A stretch of DNA of 11,819 nucleotides from an uncultured cyanobacterium (GTDB lineage: Bacteria; Cyanobacteriota; Cyanobacteriia; CACIAM-69d), in NCBI GenBank assembly GCA_937894105.1, contig CALCTI010000464.1, forward strand, positions 1-11,819, given 5' to 3'. Positions 1 to 7,460 of this stretch are shown one piece after another; positions within the stretch are counted from its first letter, which is position 1, and the number at the start of each line of letters is the position of its first letter. The position numbers were made by a program, and so were the translations under genes. Below the pieces are notes generated by a model. The model saw nothing but the letters and a program-made list of their open reading frames with translations, searched no databases and had not been told where the DNA came from.

Positions 1-71
1 ACGAAATGCACTAAACAGGCCACGGAAACTCCCATCAAAATCACGCCAGGGGGATGACAAAAGTCCATAGT

Positions 72-88
72 CTGCAAAAATATTGCAG
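72..88. promoter_or_regulatory. Short perfect dyad upstream of the MBOAT gene
   Basis: The sequence reads CTGCAA, five bases (AAATA), then TTGCAG: a perfect 6-bp inverted repeat 57 bases before the MBOAT start. The layout fits an operator or a small RNA hairpin in the leader. I recognise no specific regulator for it and it could be chance. The rest of bases 1-144 contains no complete gene. Confidence 0.25.
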
Positions 89-128
89 CGTTATTGTGAC
101 TTTGAGCCCTTTAGCTGTGACTTGCGGT

Positions 129-143
129 AAGGGGCGATCGCCC
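129..143 (+). promoter_or_regulatory. Ribosome binding site of the MBOAT gene overlapped by a HIP1 palindrome
   Basis: AAGGGG at 129-134 is a reasonable Shine-Dalgarno sequence, 10 bases before the ATG at 145. It overlaps the 12-bp palindrome GGGCGATCGCCC (132-143), an extended HIP1 site that ends one base before the ATG. In RNA the palindrome could fold as GGGC/GCCC with a four-base loop and cover part of the Shine-Dalgarno. The overlap is seen in the sequence; an effect on translation is inference. Confidence 0.4.
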
Positions 144-144
144 A

Positions 145-1602
145 ATGGTCTTTTCGTCCGCCTCATTCCTATTTTATTTTTTGCCCTTAGTGCTGACGGC
201 TTATTTTGCCAGCCCTAAACCCGCAAAGAACACCGTTTTATTAATCGCCAGCCTGTTCTTTTATTTATGGGGAGGCGGTCGATTTACGGGGATGTTGCTA
301 ATTTCCATTACGGTTAATTGGCTGATGGGCCTATGGGCAGATCGATGCGAGTTTCAAGACAAAAACACCGAAAACCCTTCGAAAAACTCCCCAAAAAATT
401 CCCAGAAAAAGATTGTTTTAGTGTCTGCTTGGGCGTTTAATATTGGCGTTTTAGGCTACTACAAATATGCCAATTTCCTAACGGATCAAGTTAATGTTGT
501 TGCACCCCAATTTTTCTCCGACTGGGATGATATTATCCTGCCCATTGGAATTTCATTCTTCACCTTTCAAGCTCTAAGCTATGTTATTGACGTGGCTGAA
601 GGTATAACACCGGTACAAAAACGTTGGGATAGATTTGCCCTTTACGTGGCATTTTTTCCCCAGCTTATTGCCGGACCTATTGTGCGATATCGAGATATTG
701 CCAGCCAAATCCAACGGCGATCGCACAGCTGGGGAAAAGTATCCCAGGGCATGATTCGTTTCGCCTACGGTTTAGTAAAAAAGGTCGTTATTGCTGATTC
801 CGTTGCGCAGGTTGCTGAAGCCACCTATGAATCAGGCGTTTCCCTTTCTTTTTCCGCCGCCTGGTTAGGATTGGCAGCCTACACCGTACAGCTTTATTTT
901 GACTTTTCAGGCTACAGCGATATGGCGATCGGGCTAGGAAGAATCTTTGGTTTTCGCTTTCCCGAAAATTTCTGTCGTCCTTATTCTGCCATCAGCATTA
1001 GCGACTTTTGGCGGCGTTGGCATATGACCCTATCCCAGTGGATTCGGGACTATGTGTACATTCCCCTGGGAGGATCGCGCCAGAGCAGTGGGGTGGCCTA
1101 TCGAAACTTGGCGATCGCTTTTCTATTCACCGGCATTTGGCACGGCGCAAATTGGACCTTTATTTTGTGGGGAGTTTACCACGGCGGCTGGATTATTTTA
1201 GAGCGCTGGAGTAATTGGAAACGAGAAAATCTCTCCCTTATTAAAACCATAGTTTTTAGGGGAATAACCCTGCTTATAGTAATGGTTGGCTGGGTGATTT
1301 TTCGATCGAAAACGGTTCCAGACGCGCTAAATTACTACCAGCATTTAGTTGACATGGGCGCAAGTAACTCCTGGACTATGGATCTACAGGATGCGTGGAA
1401 TCGTCAGGCTCAATTATGCTTAGGGATTGGCGGAGCGATCGCCCTTTTACCTGGCCATATCAGCCTAGGTCGTTACCTGGACTGGTCAACCTCTCCCTTC
1501 GCAATCAGCGCTAGATTTGCTGTGGCAGGAATTGGGTTTCCTTTGGCCCTTTTACTTTCTATTTCCAATCAATTTTCCGCATTTCTATACTTTCAGTTTT
1601 AG
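145..1602 (+). CDS. MBOAT family membrane O-acyltransferase, AlgI-like
   Basis: This 485-residue polytopic protein belongs to the AlgI branch of the MBOAT family, which moves acyl (usually acetyl) groups from the cytoplasm to a glycan or other acceptor outside the inner membrane. The N-terminus has the family pattern MVFSS..FLFYFLPLVL. A hydrophilic Asn/Lys/Ser-rich loop lies at about residues 68-90. The motif DFWRRWH is at 287-293. The MBOAT signature GIWHGANWTFILWGVYHGG contains His333, aligned with the essential family histidine, and His346. Hydrophobic segments run to the C-terminus, and the length is normal for the family. The ATG at 145 fits the family N-terminus and has AAGGGG upstream. 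The next gene, 42 bases downstream, encodes an AlgJ/AlgX-like partner, the usual companion for such an enzyme. Family assignment is secure. The acceptor is unknown; alginate itself is unlikely because no alginate genes are present. Confidence 0.93.
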   Translation: MVFSSASFLFYFLPLVLTAYFASPKPAKNTVLLIASLFFYLWGGGRFTGMLLISITVNWLMGLWADRCEFQDKNTENPSKNSPKNSQKKIVLVSAWAFNIGVLGYYKYANFLTDQVNVVAPQFFSDWDDIILPIGISFFTFQALSYVIDVAEGITPVQKRWDRFALYVAFFPQLIAGPIVRYRDIASQIQRRSHSWGKVSQGMIRFAYGLVKKVVIADSVAQVAEATYESGVSLSFSAAWLGLAAYTVQLYFDFSGYSDMAIGLGRIFGFRFPENFCRPYSAISISDFWRRWHMTLSQWIRDYVYIPLGGSRQSSGVAYRNLAIAFLFTGIWHGANWTFILWGVYHGGWIILERWSNWKRENLSLIKTIVFRGITLLIVMVGWVIFRSKTVPDALNYYQHLVDMGASNSWTMDLQDAWNRQAQLCLGIGGAIALLPGHISLGRYLDWSTSPFAISARFAVAGIGFPLALLLSISNQFSAFLYFQF

Positions 1603-1644
1603 TTTTATAGACCCTCTAAATTTTCGATTCTGTACCGTCCCAGT

Positions 1645-3333
1645 ATGACCATAAGTCCCAGAAAATCCAACTCTATTTCCTTCTCAAAACTCGGTGAAAA
1701 GATACTTTATTTAGCACCTGGTTTACTGTGCTTGAGCTTACTAAGCTATCCCCTTCTAAAGGTGGTAAGCGGATCTTTTGATGCCAATTATTTCGAGGTA
1801 GTGGAAAAACGCGATCCGAAACCTTTCCCAAAGCGAACTTACTTTAGTGCCTGGCTAAGAAAAAGGAATTACCAACAGCTTTCTGATTTTATTAGCGATC
1901 GCCTACCCTTTCGCGGATTGGCCATTCAAACAAAGCAAACTTTAACGAAGAATATCCTAAAAGAATCACGTTTTCCCCAGGTAGACGTGGGTAAAAACAG
2001 TTGGCTTTACTTCCGATGGAGCTACGGGATCGAGGCAACGGGAGATAGCGACTTAATCGCCCCAGAAAGAGTTGAATATGTTTTAGATAATTTACAGCAC
2101 TTTTTAAAATGGCAAACAGAAAGCGATAGGAAAGTCAGGGTTATGGCAGTGCCCAATAAGCACACGATCTATCCTGAATATTTACCAGAACAAGCAAAAG
2201 ATGATCTGAAGAGGACCAAATTAGGCCGAGAAATATTGCTTGATCGATTTAAGAATTCACAAGACAAGAGGTTCATTGACTTGTGGGAGTCTCACAGATC
2301 AGCGAAACAGCGATCGCTGGAAAAGCTTCTTTATTTTCCTGAAGATACCCATCATTCTAGCTGGGGAAGCGTTGTACTAATGAGAACCCTAATTCAATCT
2401 TTGGCTCCTGATTTATGGAATTCAGAACATATTAAAACCCAAAGTGAACAAACTAATTGGGGAGTCGATCTAAGACGAGTTTTGGGATATTTCACCGTTA
2501 ACTCTGAACTTGGATTACCCATTTTTCGCCTTGAAAGATCAGGAATCGAAACCGAACAGGTTTTAATAGGAAAAAAGGCTTTTCCTTCCCTAGCTGAAGC
2601 TGTAGAGAGTGGGTTGATTGGCGATCGCGACAATATTATAAACTTTTCGCAAAAGTCTTATGGTGCGTCATTAATTGCAGGAAAAACCCTGATTATAAGA
2701 GATTCTTTTCTAGCTCCCAGTCAACAGAATAGTTTAGCCCAATATTTCCAGTCCGTTGATTATATTCATGCCCAATCTAACACCCTGTCCCAAGCCTTTA
2801 TTCATCGGTCATTAAAGCGCTATGACACGATTGTCATCGCAGTAGTGGAAAGGAATTTTCTTTCATTTTTAGAAAAGCTACCTCGATATTCAAGTGGCGA
2901 TTCTATTCAGGGAGAAAGATTGATTTTTCAGCAGAAAGATGGAAATTTTAAGTCCATCAGTAAAATGGGAGAAAAAACAAATACTCAAATTAGTAACGGC
3001 ACGTTGGAAATAACGTCGCGCAAGGCTAAGCCTTTTATCATTTTTGAAATACCTAATTTAAACCCTAATAGTTCATATAGATTACATATCTCGATTGATA
3101 GTCCCAGTCCAGACAAAATCACCTTGTACTATCAGTCAGATTATCAGCCAAAACAGTTAGAAGAGGAATTTACCCCCAACCAAAAGATTTCTATCCCAGT
3201 ACAGTCAGGCAACCAAAGTGTTTCTTTTTTCCTCCAAAGCGCAGGGCTAAAGTCCCCCTGGAAGCTCCAGTTTGAGGAAGGAGAAGGTACCTATGAGGTG
3301 AAATCCATCGAACTTTTTAAGCTTCCAGATTAG
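1645..3333 (+). CDS. AlgJ/AlgX-like SGNH acetyltransferase-type protein, membrane anchored
   Basis: This 562-residue protein probably works with the upstream MBOAT protein, which would pass the acyl group across the membrane while this protein attaches it to a glycan. One hydrophobic segment at about 17-41 would act as an anchor or uncleaved signal, leaving the rest outside the cytoplasm. Family-like motifs appear in order: NSWLYFR near 118; VPNKHTIYPEYLP starting at Val169; DTHHS at 234-238, corresponding to the catalytic Asp-x-His of AlgJ/AlgX (Asp234, His236); and RDSF with the candidate nucleophile Ser354. Residues from about 415 to 562 form a separate, Ser/Asn-rich, beta-strand-like domain, in the position of the carbohydrate-binding module of AlgX. 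I see no good Shine-Dalgarno before the ATG, so coupling to the MBOAT gene is possible. Codon and base use look AT-rich. Fold assignment is fairly sure from motifs; the substrate is unknown. Confidence 0.8.
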   Translation: MTISPRKSNSISFSKLGEKILYLAPGLLCLSLLSYPLLKVVSGSFDANYFEVVEKRDPKPFPKRTYFSAWLRKRNYQQLSDFISDRLPFRGLAIQTKQTLTKNILKESRFPQVDVGKNSWLYFRWSYGIEATGDSDLIAPERVEYVLDNLQHFLKWQTESDRKVRVMAVPNKHTIYPEYLPEQAKDDLKRTKLGREILLDRFKNSQDKRFIDLWESHRSAKQRSLEKLLYFPEDTHHSSWGSVVLMRTLIQSLAPDLWNSEHIKTQSEQTNWGVDLRRVLGYFTVNSELGLPIFRLERSGIETEQVLIGKKAFPSLAEAVESGLIGDRDNIINFSQKSYGASLIAGKTLIIRDSFLAPSQQNSLAQYFQSVDYIHAQSNTLSQAFIHRSLKRYDTIVIAVVERNFLSFLEKLPRYSSGDSIQGERLIFQQKDGNFKSISKMGEKTNTQISNGTLEITSRKAKPFIIFEIPNLNPNSSYRLHISIDSPSPDKITLYYQSDYQPKQLEEEFTPNQKISIPVQSGNQSVSFFLQSAGLKSPWKLQFEEGEGTYEVKSIELFKLPD

Positions 3334-3355
3334 CCAGAAATATAACCGCAATTTC

Positions 3356-3375
3356 ATTTTTTAGCATCAAAAAAT
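3356..3375 (+). promoter_or_regulatory. AT-only hairpin before the third operon gene
   Basis: ATTTTTT, six bases, then AAAAAAT form a 7-bp stem made only of A and T, ending three bases before the duplicated start region at 3378. It is weak as a terminator. It may be a minor leader structure or chance in AT-rich sequence. Confidence 0.2.
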
Positions 3376-3377
3376 AC

Positions 3378-3415
3378 CATGTCTAGTCACCAAATACATG
3401 TCTAGTCACCAAATA
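3378..3415. repeat. Perfect 19-bp tandem duplication spanning a start codon
   Basis: The unit CATGTCTAGTCACCAAATA occurs at 3378-3396 and again, base for base, at 3397-3415. Each copy carries an ATG (3379 and 3398). Because 19 is not a multiple of three, the two ATGs are in different frames. The first opens a frame of eight codons (MSSHQIHV) that stops at 3403-3405, just past the second ATG. The second begins the long gene with nearly the same residues, MSSHQIEG. The perfect identity suggests a recent slippage or duplication event, or an assembly or read error. Confidence 0.95.
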
Positions 3416-5194
3416 GAGGGTTTATTAGCATGGATCTCCAATCTTTTTTCTCCGACTAATTACCATTGGAAAAGTCGAAAGAATATTCCATATTTACTGG
3501 CATCCTTGCTTATTGTTTTATGGCAAGCACTACAAGCGTATAGTTACGGAACATCGAGAACCTACATGGTTCAAGATGATGCTCGACAGCATGTGTTTTG
3601 GATGCAGCGATGGATAGATGCAAACCTTTTTTCCAATGATTTAATTGCCGATTACTTCCAAAGCGTTGCCCCTTGGGGATATCAAGGGGTTTATAAGGTT
3701 TTTGTCTGGTTCGGCATCGATCCATTGCAGGCAGCAAAAATTGCGCCCGGATTGATTGCAGCCCTTGCTACGCTTCTATTTTTTCGCCTTATTCTTAAAT
3801 TAGCTCCTGTTCCTTTTCTCGGCTTTTTAGGATGCTTATTGCTTAATCAGGCTCTATGGCTGGAAGACGGAATTATTTCAGGAACACCGAGGGCCTTTGT
3901 TTATCCGTGGTTAATTGGATTCCTTGACGGTTTTCTGGGCGAATCAGTTATAGAAATGTCAATATTTATGGGGCTTCAAGCGCTATTTTATCCCCAAGCT
4001 TTGCTGTTAGCGATCGCCACCCTAACCCTATCTTTTTTCAAGCACGTTAAACATAAGAAAAAACGAATTAAAGCACTCTTGCCTTGGCTTTTCAGTTTAG
4101 GTATTTTGGGATTATTAGTTACTGCAAGAAACCTAGGTGGCAATGATAACTTCAGCCCCGTTCTCTCTGTGGAAATGGCAAGGGAATTACCAGAATTAGG
4201 TTATGTTAATGGCGAGTATGGGCGCTCATTTTTCTTCCATCGGAACCCAGTAATCTTTTGGCTCTTTTCACCTCGCAGCGGCTTGCTATCGCTGGGGATT
4301 TTAAACCCTTTGCTCCTAATTTCCTTCGCTTTGCCTTGGCTATTGCGATCGCCCTACAACTCTAATATTGCCAGCCGCCTCAACCCTAAACTGAAGCGAA
4401 TTGGGTATTTTATTGGCGCATCGTTATTGATGTTTCTCACCGCTCATTTAGTCCTATTCCAACTGCATCTTCCAGCTCGCTACACTTACTATTCTTTTCG
4501 CCTGAGTTTGATTCTGTTGGGGGCGATCGCCACCGGATTACTGTTAGAAAAATGGTGGCACTCTATTCAAAGCTGGAAAATTAATCGGCAATGGCGCTGG
4601 ATTCAAGGAAGTGCTGCTGTGTTGCTCCTCCTAATCATTGGCTTGGGATGGCTGCCATTGTCCAAGGGGTTTACTGTGTATTCCCATTTACAAATTAAGG
4701 GACGAATCGGGGATATTTACGAATTTTTAAAGGGACAGCCAAAGGATATCTTAGTGGCTTCATTGGCGAAAGAAGCTGATAATATTCCTACCTTTGCTCA
4801 GCGCTCTGTTTTAGCGGCATCAGAATATGCCATTCCTTACCACTGGGGTTACTATCAGCAACTGCGGCAGCGAATTGAAGACACAATAGTTGCCCAATAC
4901 AGTAGTGATTTAAATGTTATTGCTGATTTTATCGATCAATATGAGGTGGATTATTGGCTGGTAGAAACTTGGAAATTATCCCTAGAAGAGTTTCAGAAAA
5001 GTCCCCGTTTACAGCAGTTTGATCCCACTAGCAGTGAAGTTATGGATAGTTTAAAGGCGGGAGAACAGCCAATCTTGCCGATTTTTTACGAGAGCTGCAC
5101 TGCTGTTGAACAAAAAGACCAACGCTTACTTGACGCTCGTTGTATTCGTAAAACAATTGCAGCTCTTTCCGCGCAGCAAGAAGAAGGAAGGTAA
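3398..5194 (+). CDS. Polytopic membrane protein, GT-C glycosyltransferase-like
   Basis: This 598-residue protein has a short cytoplasmic N-terminus, roughly ten hydrophobic segments between residues 30 and 423, and a soluble C-terminal domain of about 175 residues (424-598). The first loop after the first membrane segment carries QDDARQH (Asp60, Asp61). An acidic pair in that loop is the hallmark of GT-C enzymes, which transfer sugars from lipid-phosphate donors outside the cytoplasm. I recognise the architecture rather than a named family, so a glycosyltransferase role is inference. As third gene after the MBOAT and AlgX-like genes (64-base gap), it may build or extend the glycan that they acylate. 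The start at 3398 is the second of two duplicated ATGs; the first is out of frame, and there is no clear Shine-Dalgarno. The gene ends 10 bases from the convergent PAP/fibrillin gene. Confidence 0.7.
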   Translation: MSSHQIEGLLAWISNLFSPTNYHWKSRKNIPYLLASLLIVLWQALQAYSYGTSRTYMVQDDARQHVFWMQRWIDANLFSNDLIADYFQSVAPWGYQGVYKVFVWFGIDPLQAAKIAPGLIAALATLLFFRLILKLAPVPFLGFLGCLLLNQALWLEDGIISGTPRAFVYPWLIGFLDGFLGESVIEMSIFMGLQALFYPQALLLAIATLTLSFFKHVKHKKKRIKALLPWLFSLGILGLLVTARNLGGNDNFSPVLSVEMARELPELGYVNGEYGRSFFFHRNPVIFWLFSPRSGLLSLGILNPLLLISFALPWLLRSPYNSNIASRLNPKLKRIGYFIGASLLMFLTAHLVLFQLHLPARYTYYSFRLSLILLGAIATGLLLEKWWHSIQSWKINRQWRWIQGSAAVLLLLIIGLGWLPLSKGFTVYSHLQIKGRIGDIYEFLKGQPKDILVASLAKEADNIPTFAQRSVLAASEYAIPYHWGYYQQLRQRIEDTIVAQYSSDLNVIADFIDQYEVDYWLVETWKLSLEEFQKSPRLQQFDPTSSEVMDSLKAGEQPILPIFYESCTAVEQKDQRLLDARCIRKTIAALSAQQEEGR

Positions 5195-5217
5195 AGCTGC
5201 CTTTCTAAACTTTTTTT
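5186..5217 (+). terminator. Possible terminator at the end of the three-gene operon
   Basis: GGAAGG (5186-5191) pairs with CCTTTC (5200-5205) across an eight-base loop, with one G-T pair. Four bases later a run of seven T follows (5211-5217). The hairpin overlaps the stop codon at 5192-5194 and the end of the convergent gene. The stem is short, so this is a moderate call. Confidence 0.4.
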
Positions 5218-5804
5218 AGGACAAAAACGCTGCCTTCATTGCCACGACCGATGCGTAAATCATCATCCAATTTTGTAATTTCCAGCCAGCCCTGTTGTTT
5301 CTCTTGTTCAAAATTTGTATCCAACGCTGGCTGTCTTTTGGGGGCGTCTAAACGCTCCGTGAAAGTTTCTGGTCCTGCATATTGAATCCAGTTTTTTAAG
5401 CCCACAACGGCTCGCTCGAATTTAACTTGAACTCGCGTGTGGGATAACACTTCAAAGTTTGCGCCAACGCTTACAACTCCAGCTAGAAACGACAGGTTGT
5501 TATTGACTTCGGCAATATTATAAATGCGTTTTTCTGCGGCGCGAACTGATTGGTAAACGGTGCCTAATTTCAGAAACGGTGGGCGATTTAATCCCAATAT
5601 TCCTCGACTGGTGGTGTAAAGCAATTTCCAATCTCCTGTGAGGCGATCGCCTGCCGTGGTGGGAATCAACGTGGGATTTTGGGGCTCTAACGCTGCGATC
5701 GCGCCCAACCGCTCCTCCCGCTCCGTGTCCGACTCGCCAATGCCCAAATTGCTGCCTATTAATAGATCGACCAACTGGGCTTTCGTTATCGCTTCGGTTG
5801 CCAT
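5205..5804 (-). CDS. PAP/fibrillin family protein (plastid lipid-associated type)
   Basis: This 199-residue protein is a cyanobacterial member of the PAP/fibrillin family, lipocalin-like proteins tied to thylakoids and lipid globules in plastids and cyanobacteria. A helical N-terminus (1-40) is followed by the conserved strand GDWKLLYTTSRGILGL at 57-72 and the region FLKLGTVYQSV at 77-87. The C-terminal signature DDLRIGRGNEGSVFVLKK is at 181-198, with its typical Arg and Gly residues. There is no signal peptide or membrane segment, and the length is typical. The ATG at 5804 fits the family N-terminus; the Shine-Dalgarno is weak. It is transcribed away from tldD, with a 176-base region between them, and converges on the GT-C-like gene. 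The family is sure. The lipid or prenylquinone ligand is not known. Confidence 0.9.
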   Translation of the reverse strand: MATEAITKAQLVDLLIGSNLGIGESDTEREERLGAIAALEPQNPTLIPTTAGDRLTGDWKLLYTTSRGILGLNRPPFLKLGTVYQSVRAAEKRIYNIAEVNNNLSFLAGVVSVGANFEVLSHTRVQVKFERAVVGLKNWIQYAGPETFTERLDAPKRQPALDTNFEQEKQQGWLEITKLDDDLRIGRGNEGSVFVLKKV

Positions 5805-5870
5805 TATTTTTCTCTGCGCTCGCTAGACGACTGTTGTTAGCTTCTTTTCTCAGCTTCCGCAAGGCTGGTG

Positions 5871-5894
5871 ATTGCCAAATGGTAATTGCCAAAT
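5871..5894. promoter_or_regulatory. 10-bp direct repeat in the divergent PAP-tldD region
   Basis: ATTGCCAAAT occurs at 5871-5880 and again at 5885-5894, a spacing of 14 bases. Exact direct repeats in the space between two divergent genes can be regulator half-sites. I do not recognise the regulator. Confidence 0.3.
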
Positions 5895-5926
5895 TGGACT
5901 AACCCCGAAACTGAAGCCCTTTGTTA

Positions 5927-5962
5927 GACTAGCAATAGTCCCGTTGTAAGATTTCTTAACGG
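5927..5962 (+). promoter_or_regulatory. Two consecutive hairpins in the tldD leader
   Basis: The first hairpin is GACTA/TAGTC with the tetraloop GCAA (5927-5940). It is followed directly by CCGT plus TAAG pairing with CTTA plus ACGG across an ATTT loop, with a two-base bulge (5941-5962). The ribosome binding site starts six bases later. No U-tract follows, so these are not standard terminators. They may act at the RNA level on tldD-cbiB expression, or lie in the promoter as protein sites. Confidence 0.35.
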
Positions 5963-5967
5963 TCCCG

Positions 5968-5973
5968 AAGGAG
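5968..5973 (+). promoter_or_regulatory. Strong ribosome binding site of tldD
   Basis: AAGGAG with seven bases before the ATG at 5981 is close to the ideal Shine-Dalgarno and settles the tldD start. Confidence 0.75.
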
Positions 5974-5980
5974 AACAGGA

Positions 5981-7450
5981 ATGGTTTCAACTCTGCTGCT
6001 ATCAAAAGAAGTGCCCAGCCTTAACTATGAGCCCGCTGGTGATCACTTTGATGAGAGTTGGCGGTCGCCCCTGTCCACATTGTTGGGATTAGGGCGGGCG
6101 GCAGGCGCAGACTTTATCGAGTTTTTTATCGAGCGCAAGAATTACATTAGCTGTCTAGCAGAAGACGACGCCGTCACGAGCATTTCCCCCAGCCTGGCAT
6201 CCGGCGCGGGAGTTCGCGTGTTTCGGGGCAAGCTAGATTGTTATGTGAGCACATACGACCTATCCTTCAGCGGCCTGCGCAGCGCCCTAGAAAAAGCCCT
6301 GTCCATTTTGGGGCTCATCCTGCCCGGTCCTAATGCCTTTGTGCCGGAAATCAATTTAGAAATGTTCCGCGACTACGGCACTGCTAAAGATAAAGGGCTA
6401 TGGCTGGGGCAGTGCAGCTCCATGCGGGAAATGGGCGATGTGCTATTAGCGGCTAACGACGGGCTGCTAAAACGCGGCAAGCATGTGCAATCGCGGCGAT
6501 CCAGCTATTTTCGCGACTGGCAAGAGGTGCTGGTTGCCGCTAGTGACGGGGTCTTTGCCCGTGATATTCGCCTAACTCAGTCTTTGGGCAGCACCATCCT
6601 ATGTGCCGATGGAGCCAATCGATCCTCTATTAGTAAGCGTCTGGGCAGCAGCAGCGATCCAGGTTTTCTACGCAACTGGAACCATGGAGAAACGGCCGAG
6701 GAAATTACCGAGTCGGCGGGGCAGATGCTTTACGCGGATTACGTAGAGTCGGGAAGCTATCCGGTGATTATGGCCAACTCCTTCGGAGGAGTGATTTTCC
6801 ACGAAGCCTGCGGGCACCTGTTGGAAACGACGCAAATTGAGCGGGGCACAACGCCGTTTATCGACAAGAAAGGGGAAAAAATCGCCCACGAAAACCTAAC
6901 CGCCTGGGATGAGGGACTAACGGATCAGGAATTCGGCACCATCGATATGGATGATGAGGGTATGCCGTCCCAGCGCACGTTGCTGATTGAAAACGGTATC
7001 TTGAAAAACTTCCTGGCGGATCGCGCCGGGTCCCTACGCACGGGGCATCCTCGTACCGGTAGCGGCCGTCGCCAGGGCTATGCCTACGCCGCCGCCTCTC
7101 GTATGCGTAATACCTATATTGATGTGGGCGATTTCACCATGGACGATTTGTTTTCGTCGGTGGAAAAAGGAATTTACTGCAAGAAAATGGGGGGCGGCAG
7201 CGTCGGTGCCACGGGGCAGTTTAACTTTGGCGTTGACGAAGCTTACTTGGTCGAAAATGGCAAAATCACGAAGCCTTTGAAGGGTGCTACCTTGATTGGC
7301 GAAGCTACCGACGTGATGCACAACATTTCCATGTCCTCTAAGGACTTAGCATTGGCGGCGGGCTTCTGCGGCTCTATCAGCGGCAGCGTGTACGTTACCG
7401 TTGGACAGCCTCATATTAAGGTGGACAACATTACCGTTGGCGGTCGCTAG
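5981..7450 (+). CDS. tldD: TldD/PmbA family metalloprotease, TldD type
   Basis: This 489-residue protein is of the TldD type. In E. coli TldD pairs with TldE (PmbA) to form a zinc protease that degrades unfolded peptides, removes leader peptides from microcin precursors and processes CcdA. The zinc motif HEACGH is at 274-279 (His274, Glu275, His279), and the C-terminal AAGFCGSISG holds Cys463, the likely third ligand. Other family blocks are GAGVRVF near 75, YADYVESGSYPVIMANSFGGVIFHE before the metal site, and GQFNFGVDEAYLVENG in the last quarter. Length and domain order are normal, and there is no signal peptide. The ATG has a strong AAGGAG. No tldE/pmbA gene lies beside it; cbiB follows after 10 bases as a probable operon partner. 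Family assignment is secure; the cyanobacterial substrate is unknown. Confidence 0.95.
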   Translation: MVSTLLLSKEVPSLNYEPAGDHFDESWRSPLSTLLGLGRAAGADFIEFFIERKNYISCLAEDDAVTSISPSLASGAGVRVFRGKLDCYVSTYDLSFSGLRSALEKALSILGLILPGPNAFVPEINLEMFRDYGTAKDKGLWLGQCSSMREMGDVLLAANDGLLKRGKHVQSRRSSYFRDWQEVLVAASDGVFARDIRLTQSLGSTILCADGANRSSISKRLGSSSDPGFLRNWNHGETAEEITESAGQMLYADYVESGSYPVIMANSFGGVIFHEACGHLLETTQIERGTTPFIDKKGEKIAHENLTAWDEGLTDQEFGTIDMDDEGMPSQRTLLIENGILKNFLADRAGSLRTGHPRTGSGRRQGYAYAAASRMRNTYIDVGDFTMDDLFSSVEKGIYCKKMGGGSVGATGQFNFGVDEAYLVENGKITKPLKGATLIGEATDVMHNISMSSKDLALAAGFCGSISGSVYVTVGQPHIKVDNITVGGR

Positions 7451-7460
7451 GGTTTAGGGC

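Noticed and set aside
5518..5892. A 124-codon minus-strand frame overlapping the PAP/fibrillin gene
   Set aside because: It overlaps the conserved PAP/fibrillin frame in a different phase and its Arg/His-rich translation has no recognisable feature.
5804..5980. Cobalamin riboswitch upstream of tldD-cbiB
   Set aside because: The leader has two small hairpins but no B12-box-like conserved core, and the 176-base divergent space is shared with another promoter.
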